DNA of 64,000 nucleotides from Spongiimicrobium salis (GTDB lineage: Bacteria; Bacteroidota; Bacteroidia; Flavobacteriales; Flavobacteriaceae), in NCBI RefSeq assembly GCF_043678055.1, contig NZ_JBHEQA010000001.1, positions 992,001 through 1,056,000 on the forward strand, in the 5' to 3' direction. Shown here one piece after another: positions 37,117-45,130 of the stretch (positions are counted from its first letter, which is position 1; the number at the start of each line of letters is the position of its first letter). The position numbers were made by a program, and so were the translations under genes. The notes below the pieces were generated by a model that was given only the letters and a program-made list of their open reading frames with translations, was not told the DNA's origin and made no database searches.

Positions 37117-37474
37117 GTTGTTATAAAAATATATACGCTAAACTATACTCGCGCTATACCAATTTAGTTGAATTTCCAGCACTATTGACCAGAGAAACTG
37201 CAGTCCTAGACGAGCTAGTCGTTCTTTTCGTAACATACCAAATAACAGTTCCTACAGCTTCCGATTTGGCGAACACCCATACTAAAAAGTATTCCATTTT
37301 AATACCCCCGACCAATGATCTCTTCTTTGATCTCTTTTATGCCCAAGGGCAATTTTGGTATTCTCATACTGCATATGGTATAATTCCTAAATATGGGATA
37401 CTACTACAATAACACCTATTAACATATCATACATAACATATTGATTATCATGTATTTATAATATTTGTGGTTTT

Positions 37475-37489
37475 TGGCATGATAGTTAC
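37475..37489 (+). promoter_or_regulatory. sigma-54-like promoter of the sigma-factor pair
   Basis: TGGCATGATAGTTAC shares TTTGGCATGA with the element at 35318. The minus-24 GG is intact and the minus-12 is AC instead of GC. It is 30 bp before the ATG at 37520. Confidence 0.45.
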
Positions 37490-37519
37490 TTTATAGTTTT
37501 CAATATTAAAAAAATAACT

Positions 37520-38077
37520 ATGTCAACATCACAAAGAGAATTAAATCCTGAGCAGTGGATCCCCAACTATTATGATTACCTATACAACTATACCAGAAAA
37601 AGAGTGAATAGCCCATATGTCATTGAAGAGTTAATTCAAGAAACACTGTTATCGGGCTTAAAGTCTATGAAAAATTATAAAAGTCTGGCCACTGAACGCA
37701 CATGGTTACTCTGTATTTTAAAAAACAAGATCATTGACTATTACAGAAGTAAAAACACTAAAAAGGGAATGGTTGAGAAGCATATGATTTCCAAGGAAGA
37801 TTATAAAGAATTATACAATAGGGAACTAGCGGATGATTATTGTTTTGATTTTTCATATCAGAACTTGTATCCTTCATCAGATATCGAAGACATGGTCATT
37901 AAATATCTGGAGACCATCCCAAAAAAACAAGCGCAGGTTTTTAAGATGAGGGTATTCGATGACTTTGCAACCGAAACCATTTGCGAAAAACTAGAAATTT
38001 CCAAGGACAACGCTTGGAGTTTAATGTGGAAAGCAAAAACAAATCTATCCATTGGTCTAAAAGGCAGATTAAACTAG
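37520..38077 (+). CDS. ECF-like sigma-70 factor (first of tandem pair)
   Basis: A 185-residue sigma factor. Region 2 covers about 15-85 (VIEELIQETLLSGLKSM, then TERTWLLCILKNKIIDYYRS). Region 4 covers about 125-180 with helix-turn-helix FATETICEKLEISKDNAWSL. It is a close paralogue of the next sigma factor, sharing the same length and the segment MIS-EDYKE in the linker. No anti-sigma gene is adjacent. Its own promoter looks sigma-54 dependent, so it would act as a second tier of regulation. Confidence 0.88.
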   Translation: MSTSQRELNPEQWIPNYYDYLYNYTRKRVNSPYVIEELIQETLLSGLKSMKNYKSLATERTWLLCILKNKIIDYYRSKNTKKGMVEKHMISKEDYKELYNRELADDYCFDFSYQNLYPSSDIEDMVIKYLETIPKKQAQVFKMRVFDDFATETICEKLEISKDNAWSLMWKAKTNLSIGLKGRLN

Positions 38078-38098
38078 CCCGTTCGAATCCAAGTCATT

Positions 38099-38188
38099 AT
38101 GAAAACAACGATCTCTTTTATTCGTAAAAGTCGCCTAGAAATCTGGGCAAAATTAGATGATTACAGCATTTATCATATTCAGTATTAA
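38099..38188 (+). CDS. possible 29-residue small protein between the sigma genes
   Basis: ATG at 38099 opens a frame of 29 codons with balanced composition (KTTISFIRKSRLEIWAKLDD, then a short tail), ending in TAA. It sits 21 bp after one sigma gene and 16 bp before the next. Translation is unproven; it may simply be spacer. Confidence 0.25.
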   Translation: MKTTISFIRKSRLEIWAKLDDYSIYHIQY

Positions 38189-38204
38189 TTTTTAAACGTG
38201 CACT

Positions 38205-38765
38205 ATGCAAGATTCCTTAACAAGAAAGTTGACCCCGGAACATTGGGTATCACGATACCATCATTATTTCCTTAACTATGTTCGCAGTAGGGTTTCCAGC
38301 GAATATGAAGCGGAAGAAATTGTTCAAGAAACATTTTTATCCGCTCTAAAATCCATCGAGAATTATAGAAAAAAAGCTTCCGAAAAAACTTGGTTATTAT
38401 CTATTCTAAGGCATAAAATTATAGACTACTACAGAAAAGGAAATACCATGAATGGGGCCACGGAAAAATATATGATTTCCCATGAGGACTATAAAGAAAT
38501 ATATCATGCTGAATTCGGAGACCCCTCTTTTTTCTCAAAAGATTATATTGAAAAAGAAAGCTATCTGGAGTTAAAGAGCAAAGTTCTTCTTAACCTAAAA
38601 AGACTTCCCTATAAGCAATCCGAAGTGTTTAAAATGAAAGTTTTCAATGAATTTGAAACAGACACCATCTGTGAAAAACTAAATATTTCGCGTGATTATG
38701 CTTGGGTTCTTATGTGCAGAGCAAAAAAACAACTTTCTTCATCCTTACGCGAAGAATTTGTGTGA
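38205..38765 (+). CDS. ECF-like sigma-70 factor (second of tandem pair)
   Basis: A 186-residue paralogue of the preceding sigma factor. Region 2 has AEEIVQETFLSALKSIENY and KTWLLSILRHKIIDYYRKG. Region 4 ends with FETDTICEKLNISRDYAWVL. The conserved linker (MISHEDYKEIYHAEF) marks both as a small subfamily. There is no zinc-finger anti-sigma protein in the vicinity. It is followed at 35 bp by the TauD-like oxygenase, likely on the same transcript. Confidence 0.9.
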   Translation: MQDSLTRKLTPEHWVSRYHHYFLNYVRSRVSSEYEAEEIVQETFLSALKSIENYRKKASEKTWLLSILRHKIIDYYRKGNTMNGATEKYMISHEDYKEIYHAEFGDPSFFSKDYIEKESYLELKSKVLLNLKRLPYKQSEVFKMKVFNEFETDTICEKLNISRDYAWVLMCRAKKQLSSSLREEFV

Positions 38766-38800
38766 GATAGCGAAATCAAGCCAAAATAAAAAAGACCAAT

Positions 38801-39616
38801 ATGGATCTATTTAGAAAACTACTTGGGAAAAAGCCTGCTGACGAAAAATTGATTTTTGAAAAAGTCAATCCATATATGGGCATTGAAATCACCAACTTGG
38901 ATGACATTACCAAAATCACCCCAAATCAATTCCTAGAAATTAAAGAAATGATTTCCTGGGCCCAATTGATCGTCCTTAGAGGTAAAAGAAAATGGACGGA
39001 ACAAGAACAAACCAATTTCACTCAAAATCTGGGAACCTTGGAATTGCCTATAACCTACTCTGTTCCTTCTTCCCAAATTTTCGAGGAAAAAGAAAAGAGA
39101 ACTTTTGTCAAGGAATCCGGACATATGTGGCATTCAGATCGATCTTATCATCAAAACCCATCACATTTAAGCATATTTCAAATGGTTGAAATTCCTAAGA
39201 ATGGCACTACCACCAGTTTTATTTCCCTAATTGAAAGTTATAATGACTTGTCTGAAACGGCTAAGGTAGAATGGAATCGCTATTACACAGAATACGCCAA
39301 CAGTGTTATACATCCCATTCTTTGGCAACACCCTTTTAATGGTAAAAACACGATTTATTTCGATTTTGGATTTGTATCTATTATGACCGATACCTGCCAA
39401 ACAAACTCCTTACCCTTGAAAAAAGCAAATGCGATTTTAAACCAATTGAATACTATATTTTCCAATCAACCCTCTATTTATGAACATCAATGGAATACAG
39501 GAGATATCCTCATTGTTGACAATTACGCCGCCGCCCATAAATCGGACATCGCATTGAACAATCCATCGGACACCAGAGTATTGCTAAGAACAACGACCAA
39601 GGGCATTTATTTTTAG
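38801..39616 (+). CDS. TauD/TfdA-like Fe(II)/2-oxoglutarate dioxygenase
   Basis: A 271-residue cytoplasmic oxygenase. The metal-binding facial triad is visible: H111 and D113 in GHMWHSDRSYHQ, and distal H246 in NYAAAHKSD. A 2-oxoglutarate-binding arginine follows (R259 or R263 in RVLLRTT). Relatives hydroxylate sulfonates, amino-acid side chains or peptide-bound residues; the substrate here is unknown. The setting behind two sigma factors, rather than sulfur genes, argues against taurine use. A modification role in a signalling or secondary-metabolite process is inference. Confidence 0.85.
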   Translation: MDLFRKLLGKKPADEKLIFEKVNPYMGIEITNLDDITKITPNQFLEIKEMISWAQLIVLRGKRKWTEQEQTNFTQNLGTLELPITYSVPSSQIFEEKEKRTFVKESGHMWHSDRSYHQNPSHLSIFQMVEIPKNGTTTSFISLIESYNDLSETAKVEWNRYYTEYANSVIHPILWQHPFNGKNTIYFDFGFVSIMTDTCQTNSLPLKKANAILNQLNTIFSNQPSIYEHQWNTGDILIVDNYAAAHKSDIALNNPSDTRVLLRTTTKGIYF

Positions 39617-40008
39617 GATAGCTGCGAATTTTGAAGGTTAAATACAACTGTAAAAACACTTCTATACTTAACTTCATTTGTGTTAAAAGTGTGTTTATTT
39701 AAGACTAAAAAATCTGAAAACACCCCTTGATTCTTAAAAAATCCGTTGAAATGCACTTTTTACGCACAATCACAACAATTATGAGCGCTATACATACAAA
39801 TAATGACTTTAATGCTCAAAAAAAAGATATGTTACAAAATAAATGCTAATTTTAAGTATTGCTAAACCATTAAAGAACCTTTTGATTTTTGCTTTTTCAG
39901 AACCTCAAATGAGGTATTCTGTATTGAAAAACAAAAAAGATATTGTTCTTAGACCATTGGAGCTATCCGATTTCTGAAGAAGAAAAGTAAACGTATAATT
40001 CAAGCATT
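39617..40008. other. 392-bp spacer before the sigma-54 activator
   Basis: AT-rich spacer. It contains a 9-bp hairpin with a small bulge (39899-39922, CAGAACCTC...GAGGTATTCTG) and a 22-codon open frame at 39781-39849 of doubtful value. No promoter of either class is convincing. Confidence 0.4.
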
Positions 40009-41412
40009 GTGACACAACCAATACCACATATACAAGGTAAAATATTTATTGTTGAAGATGAATTTGTTATTGCCCAGGATTTAAGGCGTATCCTCACAGA
40101 TTTAGGTTATGCGGTGATGGGTATGGCCAAATCGGCTGATGAAGCTTTGGAAAAAATCGCTAAGGAAGATGCCGACCTTGTATTGTTGGATATTAATATT
40201 ATTGGCGATAAAAACGGGATAGATCTTGCAAAAATTATCAAAAAACGCTTTGGCATTCCCTACATCTTTGTCACTTCCTATTCGGATACGGGTACCTTAA
40301 AAGAAATGAATGCCACAAATCCCTCTGGTTATATCCTAAAACCTTTTGATCAGCGAGATATCCGCGTGGCGGTGGAAATGGCCTTCGCCAAAATGAATCA
40401 AAATATTGTATCCGAGGATAATCCAAAGAGAAAAAGTCAGGCACCCTTGGAAAAAGGCCCCATCATCTTAGGAGATAGTCCTCCTTTAAAAGCTGCACTT
40501 AAGAAAGTGGCCCAAGTAAGTTGCACCAATGTAACTGTCCTCCTAAATGGTGAAACAGGTACAGGAAAGGAATTATTCATGCAAGCTATTCACCAGGCTT
40601 CGCCGAGAAATACAAAGCCTCTTGTTAAAATCAACTGTGCGGCCTTGCCCAATGAATTGATAGAATCTGTTCTTTTTGGTCATGAAAAAGGGAGTTTCAC
40701 GGGAGCTTCGGAAAAAAGAATAGGTAAGTTTGAATTGGCCGATAACGGTACTATTTTTTTAGATGAAATTGGGGAACTGCCCCTATCCAGTCAAGCCAAA
40801 CTACTTCGTTGCCTTCAGGAAAAAGAAATAGAAACCGTTGGTGGACAACAGACCAAAAAAATTGATGTGCGCATTATTGCCGCAACGAATAGGGATCTGG
40901 CCGAAGAGGTAGAAAAAGGAACATTTAGGGCTGATTTATATTTCAGATTGAATATTTTTCCCATCCGCATTCCTCCGTTAAGAGAACGTATGGAAGACAT
41001 TATTCCTTTGGCAAACCATTTTCTGGAATTAACGGCAGCTCAAATGAACAAGAGCGTCCAGACCATTTCCAAACAAACCGTAAAGAGTTTTTGCAACTAT
41101 GGTTGGCCAGGAAATGTTAGAGAATTGCAACACTGTATTGAAAGAGGGGTAATCTTGGCAGAAGGCGAAGAATTATCCGTAGATGTGGGCCAATGTTCCA
41201 AACAAGAGAAAAACGCTGTACAAAACGAATTTGAACTGAAGTCCTTAGAGGAAATGGAAAGGGAACAGATCATCCATACCCTTCAATACTGTAATGGAAA
41301 GGTACGAGGCAAAGGGGGAGCTGCCGAAATTCTGAAGTTACACCCCAATACGCTGGATTTTAGAATAAAAAAATTGGGCATTACCAAAACTAAGGATTAC
41401 AAGGTCATGTAA
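40009..41412 (+). CDS. sigma-54-dependent response regulator (NtrC family)
   Basis: A 467-residue activator starting at GTG 40009. The receiver domain spans about 8-130 (acidic pair in VEDEF, phospho-acceptor D61 in LLDIN, K in ILKPFD). The AAA+ domain spans about 150-385, with Walker A GETGTGKE, the sigma-54 contact loop KGSFTGA (S instead of the usual A, a common variant) and Walker B IFLDEIGEL. A Fis-type helix-turn-helix lies at the C-terminus (GGAAEILKLHPNTLDFRIKK). It should activate the sigma-54-like promoters found upstream, with the kinase at 32918 as likely partner. Confidence 0.94.
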   Translation: MTQPIPHIQGKIFIVEDEFVIAQDLRRILTDLGYAVMGMAKSADEALEKIAKEDADLVLLDINIIGDKNGIDLAKIIKKRFGIPYIFVTSYSDTGTLKEMNATNPSGYILKPFDQRDIRVAVEMAFAKMNQNIVSEDNPKRKSQAPLEKGPIILGDSPPLKAALKKVAQVSCTNVTVLLNGETGTGKELFMQAIHQASPRNTKPLVKINCAALPNELIESVLFGHEKGSFTGASEKRIGKFELADNGTIFLDEIGELPLSSQAKLLRCLQEKEIETVGGQQTKKIDVRIIAATNRDLAEEVEKGTFRADLYFRLNIFPIRIPPLRERMEDIIPLANHFLELTAAQMNKSVQTISKQTVKSFCNYGWPGNVRELQHCIERGVILAEGEELSVDVGQCSKQEKNAVQNEFELKSLEEMEREQIIHTLQYCNGKVRGKGGAAEILKLHPNTLDFRIKKLGITKTKDYKVM

Positions 41413-41472
41413 TTCTTTCATGATATCTCGGGAAAAGTCTTTCCATTAAAACGTAGCAATTCACTGAGGGTT

Positions 41473-42594
41473 TCAACATTCTATTTTCTTTATGTAACTA
41501 CTGGGCGTATCCTGAAGTATGGCCTTAAATGCTTTATTGAATGTAGATTTTGAATTAAACCCTACTTCCATAGAAAGAAATAAAAGGGTATGCCGCTTAT
41601 GTTCTTTCGCCTCTACTTTCTCCAAAAAAGCTTTTATGCGATAGGTATTTATATAATCATAAAAATTGCTTTGGTACACATTGTTCAACAACCAGGAAAG
41701 ATCGTTCGTCGTAGTGTTCAATTGAATAGAAAGCTCTCTTAGCGTAAGTTCATTGTTCAAGTATATCTTATCTGTTTCGATCAAGGTTTCCAATTTCTCT
41801 TTCAAGTGCTCTATTTCAGGTTCATTCAAACGGGCTTTAGCGGGAGGTCCTGTCTTAGGTTGGGGCACGGCAACTCTGAAAATTTCGGGCTGTTTCAACG
41901 CATAGTAGCCAATTCCGTATATAAGAATTGGAATTCCGATCCAGACGGCATTATAATTGAAGTAGGTATGTCGATACTTAAAAAAGTAGATACTGACAAA
42001 ACCAATACTCCATGCCAAAAGAATACCTCCAATACCAATTAAAGTTCCCTTCACAAAGGGAATGGCTTTTTGTGTAAAGGACAATTGTTCCTTTTCGTTT
42101 CTCATATAATTTCGCACTACCCCTAGACACAACATCCAATACCCAATATTAAAAATCAAGGCCAGCGTTTCTACAATAAAAAAGATGAAGTCGAATTCAC
42201 CTGATGCTCCACGACGAGCGAATTCCTCCATGGGAAGTTGGTTCAAGTACAATAAATAAAGAAAATATATCCCTGCAGGAATATAGTGCCACCAGGGACA
42301 ACGAAACTGTTCTTGCCCTTGTATCAACAGTCTCTTGAGATACATATATCCCAAAGGACCAAAAATAAAAATAAGGCTTTCCCCAAAAATAAACCACTGT
42401 ACCGCTTCTCCCCCTTTCACCTTATAAAGTCCCATTTTACAGAGCAAAAGAATACAGGCCAATCCTAATTGCAAGGCCAAAACAGCGTTGGCCTTGGTAT
42501 TTTTTTGATGCACTATAGGAAGCGTAATAGCCAAAAAAACACCTTGTGCAATGCCTAGGAGCAACACAATATCCATAAAAGTGAAGCTGTTCAT
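41473..42594 (-). CDS. membrane-anchored AraC family regulator
   Basis: A 373-residue protein with about seven membrane helices in the first 235 residues (a 7TM-type sensor half) and a C-terminal AraC/HTH_18 domain (about 275-373), with helix-turn-helices LTLRELSIQLNTTTNDLS and LLFLSMEVGFNSKSTFNKAF. It is convergent with the sigma-54 activator gene and divergent from the hydroxyacid dehydrogenase gene. Ligand and targets are unknown; the divergent neighbour is the obvious candidate. Confidence 0.9.
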   Translation of the reverse strand: MNSFTFMDIVLLLGIAQGVFLAITLPIVHQKNTKANAVLALQLGLACILLLCKMGLYKVKGGEAVQWFIFGESLIFIFGPLGYMYLKRLLIQGQEQFRCPWWHYIPAGIYFLYLLYLNQLPMEEFARRGASGEFDFIFFIVETLALIFNIGYWMLCLGVVRNYMRNEKEQLSFTQKAIPFVKGTLIGIGGILLAWSIGFVSIYFFKYRHTYFNYNAVWIGIPILIYGIGYYALKQPEIFRVAVPQPKTGPPAKARLNEPEIEHLKEKLETLIETDKIYLNNELTLRELSIQLNTTTNDLSWLLNNVYQSNFYDYINTYRIKAFLEKVEAKEHKRHTLLFLSMEVGFNSKSTFNKAFKAILQDTPSSYIKKIEC

Positions 42595-42613
42595 GAATCT
42601 ACCGAATTATACC

Positions 42614-42621
42614 CAAATGTA
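42614..42621 (-). promoter_or_regulatory. minus-7 element of the AraC regulator
   Basis: TACATTTG on the minus strand matches TAnnTTTG, 20 bp before the start codon. The same 8-mer precedes the metalloprotease gene. Confidence 0.4.
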
Positions 42622-42720
42622 AGGGTTTAGGAGGCTTCTATTCGACCGTTTGTATACAAAACAACTCAAATAAGCCAATATATTCTTTCTATTTTTAAAA
42701 TAAAGGTCTTCAGGAAAACG

Positions 42721-42728
42721 TAAATTTG
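42721..42728 (+). promoter_or_regulatory. minus-7 element of the hydroxyacid dehydrogenase
   Basis: TAAATTTG, 17 bp before the start codon, is the same element as upstream of prs and serS. Confidence 0.4.
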
Positions 42729-42745
42729 CAATCATCTTTTTTTTT

Positions 42746-43684
42746 ATGAAAGTATTACATGTAGATCGCAACCATCCCCTTCTCATTGCGCAATTTGAAA
42801 CTTTAGGGTTTCAGAATGACAAGGATTATACCAGTTCCAAGGAAGAAATCATCGCCAAAATTGACCAATACGACGGTATCATTATCCGAAGCCGCTTTTC
42901 TTTGGATGCCGAATTTTTAGATCGGGCCACGCGCTTAAAATTCATTGGCAGGCTTGGGGCAGGTCTCGAAAATATTGACACAACCTATGCAAAAAACCGA
43001 GGGATTTATTTGGCCGCAGCCCCTGAAGGAAATCGGAATGCCGTTGGGGAACATACTTTAGGAATGCTATTGTCCCTTTTCAATAAATTGAACAAATCGG
43101 ATCGGGAAGTGCGTCAGGGCATATGGGACCGGGAAGGCAATCGCGGGATAGAGCTAGATGGCAAAACCGTAGGTATTATTGGTTATGGAAATATGGGCAA
43201 AGCCTTTGCTAAAAAACTTCGTGGCTTTGAGGTGGATGTTATCTGTTATGATATTGTAGGTGGTGTAGGCGATGAAAGTGCAAGACAAGTAGGCATTTTA
43301 GAATTACAGCAACGTTCGGATATCATTAGTCTGCATGTACCCCAAACTTCTTTGACCATGAATATGGTGGATGATGCATTCATCAATGCCTTTCAAAAGC
43401 CTTTTTGGTTATTCAATACGGCAAGAGGAAAATGTGTAGTGACTACAGCTTTGGTTACAGCGCTGCAATCGGGCAAGATACTGGGAGCAGGATTGGATGT
43501 GCTGGAATATGAAAAATCTTCCTTTGAGCACCTTTTCAGAGATCAAGAATTACCCGAAGCATTTCAATATCTTATTAAAGCAGAAAATGTCTTATTATCT
43601 CCGCATGTAGGTGGCTGGACGGTTGAAAGCAAAGAAAAATTGGCGCAAACCATAGTTGACAAAATCAAAGCTAGATTTTGCTAA
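42746..43684 (+). CDS. D-2-hydroxyacid dehydrogenase family protein
   Basis: A 312-residue NAD-dependent dehydrogenase of the phosphoglycerate/2-hydroxyacid type. The Rossmann motif is VGIIGYGNMGKAFAKKL. The substrate-arginine region is KFIGRLGAGLENID, and the catalytic end is NTARGKC followed by LLSPHVGGW with the acid-base histidine. It lacks the ACT domain of long SerA forms. The substrate is uncertain. It ends 9 bp before the LuxR-type gene, suggesting cotranscription. Confidence 0.9.
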   Translation: MKVLHVDRNHPLLIAQFETLGFQNDKDYTSSKEEIIAKIDQYDGIIIRSRFSLDAEFLDRATRLKFIGRLGAGLENIDTTYAKNRGIYLAAAPEGNRNAVGEHTLGMLLSLFNKLNKSDREVRQGIWDREGNRGIELDGKTVGIIGYGNMGKAFAKKLRGFEVDVICYDIVGGVGDESARQVGILELQQRSDIISLHVPQTSLTMNMVDDAFINAFQKPFWLFNTARGKCVVTTALVTALQSGKILGAGLDVLEYEKSSFEHLFRDQELPEAFQYLIKAENVLLSPHVGGWTVESKEKLAQTIVDKIKARFC

Positions 43685-43693
43685 CTTTAAACA

Positions 43694-44113
43694 GTGAAAA
43701 AAACAATTTTTATTTTTTCGGCCTTGATTATTGCGCTTTTGGCATTGTTCCAATTAAGTCAATACACCTATATTTCCGGAGATCTTTCCATAGAAATAGT
43801 CATTTCTGGTATAGCAATCATCTTTTTTTTTATTGGTGTTTATTTAAACAAAAGAAGTCTTCATAGAAAAACACCTTCAAACGCTGCATCCGTTGATCAT
43901 GAAAAAATAGCACAATTGGGATTGAGCAAGCGGGAATACGAAGTCTTAGTGGAAATTTCAAAAGGCCTGTCCAATAAAGAAATTGCCGAAACCTTATTTA
44001 TATCAGAAAGCACGGTGAAAACCCATGTTTCCAATATTTTGATCAAGTTGGATGCCAAACGTCGAACTCAGGCGATCAAAATTGCCAAAACCCTGGCCAT
44101 AATCCCATTATAA
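43694..44113 (+). CDS. LuxR-type helix-turn-helix regulator with membrane segments
   Basis: A 139-residue protein, start GTG at 43694. Two membrane helices (about 5-18 and 34-51) precede a GerE/LuxR DNA-binding domain (LSKREYEVLVEISKGLSNKE through ESTVKTHVSNILIKL). No receiver domain is present, so it is probably controlled by its membrane part or by level. A perfect 10-bp inverted repeat lies 10 bp after its stop, ahead of the DUF4199 gene, and is a candidate binding site. Confidence 0.88.
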   Translation: MKKTIFIFSALIIALLALFQLSQYTYISGDLSIEIVISGIAIIFFFIGVYLNKRSLHRKTPSNAASVDHEKIAQLGLSKREYEVLVEISKGLSNKEIAETLFISESTVKTHVSNILIKLDAKRRTQAIKIAKTLAIIPL

Positions 44114-44123
44114 GTTGATTTTG

Positions 44124-44155
44124 TACTAAAGTAGTAGCAGTATGGTACTTTAGTA
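44124..44155. promoter_or_regulatory. 10-bp inverted repeat, candidate operator
   Basis: TACTAAAGTA (44124-44133) and TACTTTAGTA (44146-44155) are perfect inverted copies separated by 12 bases, between a LuxR-type regulator gene and the next gene. It could be an operator or a weak hairpin; no T tract follows immediately. Confidence 0.45.
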
Positions 44156-44209
44156 TGAGTACTTTTTGTGCTTCAAAATCTACATTTGTTAAAAATCTTT
44201 AACTTTATA

Positions 44210-44668
44210 ATGATGCAAAAAACAATACTAAAATACGGGAGTTATTCCTTGATTACTGCGGCCCTATTGTTCCTGGCAGCACTGGTCCTGGGAAAAGAAT
44301 TGGATTATACTACCCAGGCAGCTTTGGGGTATCTCAGTATGGTCACCTGTCTCATTTTTGTCTACTTTGGAATAAAACACTATAGGGACAAAGAAAACAA
44401 TGGAGTCGTTTCCTTTGGAAGGGCCTTATCTATTGGTTTATTGATTTCTGTCTTCGCCGGAATCGGTTTTGGTTGTATCGATTACCTCTATACTACAGTT
44501 ATCAATCCCGATTTTATGAAAAATTATATAGAAGCCAGCGGAGAGGCAGATATGCCCGAATACAGCAGTTTTTCCTTGGCCGCGGTGATGTTCATGACCG
44601 TTTTCGTAATCGGCTTCATTATTTCCCTGATCTCCTCTTTAATATTACAACGTAAAACTCCATCATAA
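44210..44668 (+). CDS. DUF4199 family membrane protein
   Basis: About 152 residues from ATG 44210; a GTG at 44168 would add 14 residues. Four membrane helices (two early, one near 70-92, one C-terminal) with the DUF4199 layout and FGIKHYRDKENNGVVSFGRA between helices two and three. Function unknown. Its stop overlaps the next start by 1 bp (TAATG), so the two are coupled. Confidence 0.8.
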   Translation: MMQKTILKYGSYSLITAALLFLAALVLGKELDYTTQAALGYLSMVTCLIFVYFGIKHYRDKENNGVVSFGRALSIGLLISVFAGIGFGCIDYLYTTVINPDFMKNYIEASGEADMPEYSSFSLAAVMFMTVFVIGFIISLISSLILQRKTPS

Positions 44669-45126
44669 TGCAATACAAAGCAGATTCACCAGAAGATTAC
44701 ATTTCACAATTGCCCGAAGAAAGGCAGGAACCTATGCGCACCTTAAGAAGTACTATCCTTAAAAACTTGCCCGAAGGATTTGAAGAAACCATGAGTTATG
44801 GCATGATCGGTTATGTTGTGCCACATTCGCGTTATCCAGAGGGGTATCACTGTAAACCGGAAACACCCCTACCATTTATAAATATTGCTTCCCAAAAAAA
44901 TTTTATCGCCCTGTACCACTCCGGAGTATACGCAAAGAAAGCATTATTGGACTGGTTCGTGGGCGAATACCCCAAATACGTAAAAACAAAATTGGATATG
45001 GGGAAAAGCTGTGTCCGTTTTAAGAAAGTGGAAACTATTCCCTATGAACTCATTGCCGAACTTTGCACAAAGATGACCGTTGAGGAATGGATAACTATCT
45101 ATGAAAATGCAATCAAAAAAAAATAA
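44668..45126 (+). CDS. DUF1801 family protein
   Basis: A 152-residue cytoplasmic protein of the YdhG/DUF1801 type (SPEDYISQLPEERQEPMRTL, then MSYGMIGYVVP, and CVRFKKVETIPYELIAELC near the end). The family has an SH3/ferredoxin-like fold of unknown role. It overlaps the DUF4199 gene by 1 bp and is followed after 4 bp by a glyoxalase-type gene, forming an operon. Confidence 0.85.
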   Translation: MQYKADSPEDYISQLPEERQEPMRTLRSTILKNLPEGFEETMSYGMIGYVVPHSRYPEGYHCKPETPLPFINIASQKNFIALYHSGVYAKKALLDWFVGEYPKYVKTKLDMGKSCVRFKKVETIPYELIAELCTKMTVEEWITIYENAIKKK

Positions 45127-45130
45127 TCAA

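Larger units (their letters stand above)
37030..37519. other. 490-bp intergenic region with terminator and sigma-54-like promoter
   Basis: Holds the terminator at 37084-37116 and the promoter-like element at 37475-37489. A 103-codon open frame (37101-37412) starts inside the terminator stem and has no family resemblance, so I do not call it a gene. Confidence 0.55.

Noticed and set aside
37101..37412. 103-codon open frame in the 37-kb spacer
   Set aside because: It starts inside a terminator stem, has unusual composition and no visible family motif.
39781..39849. 22-codon frame before the sigma-54 activator
   Set aside because: Too short, with no conserved feature.
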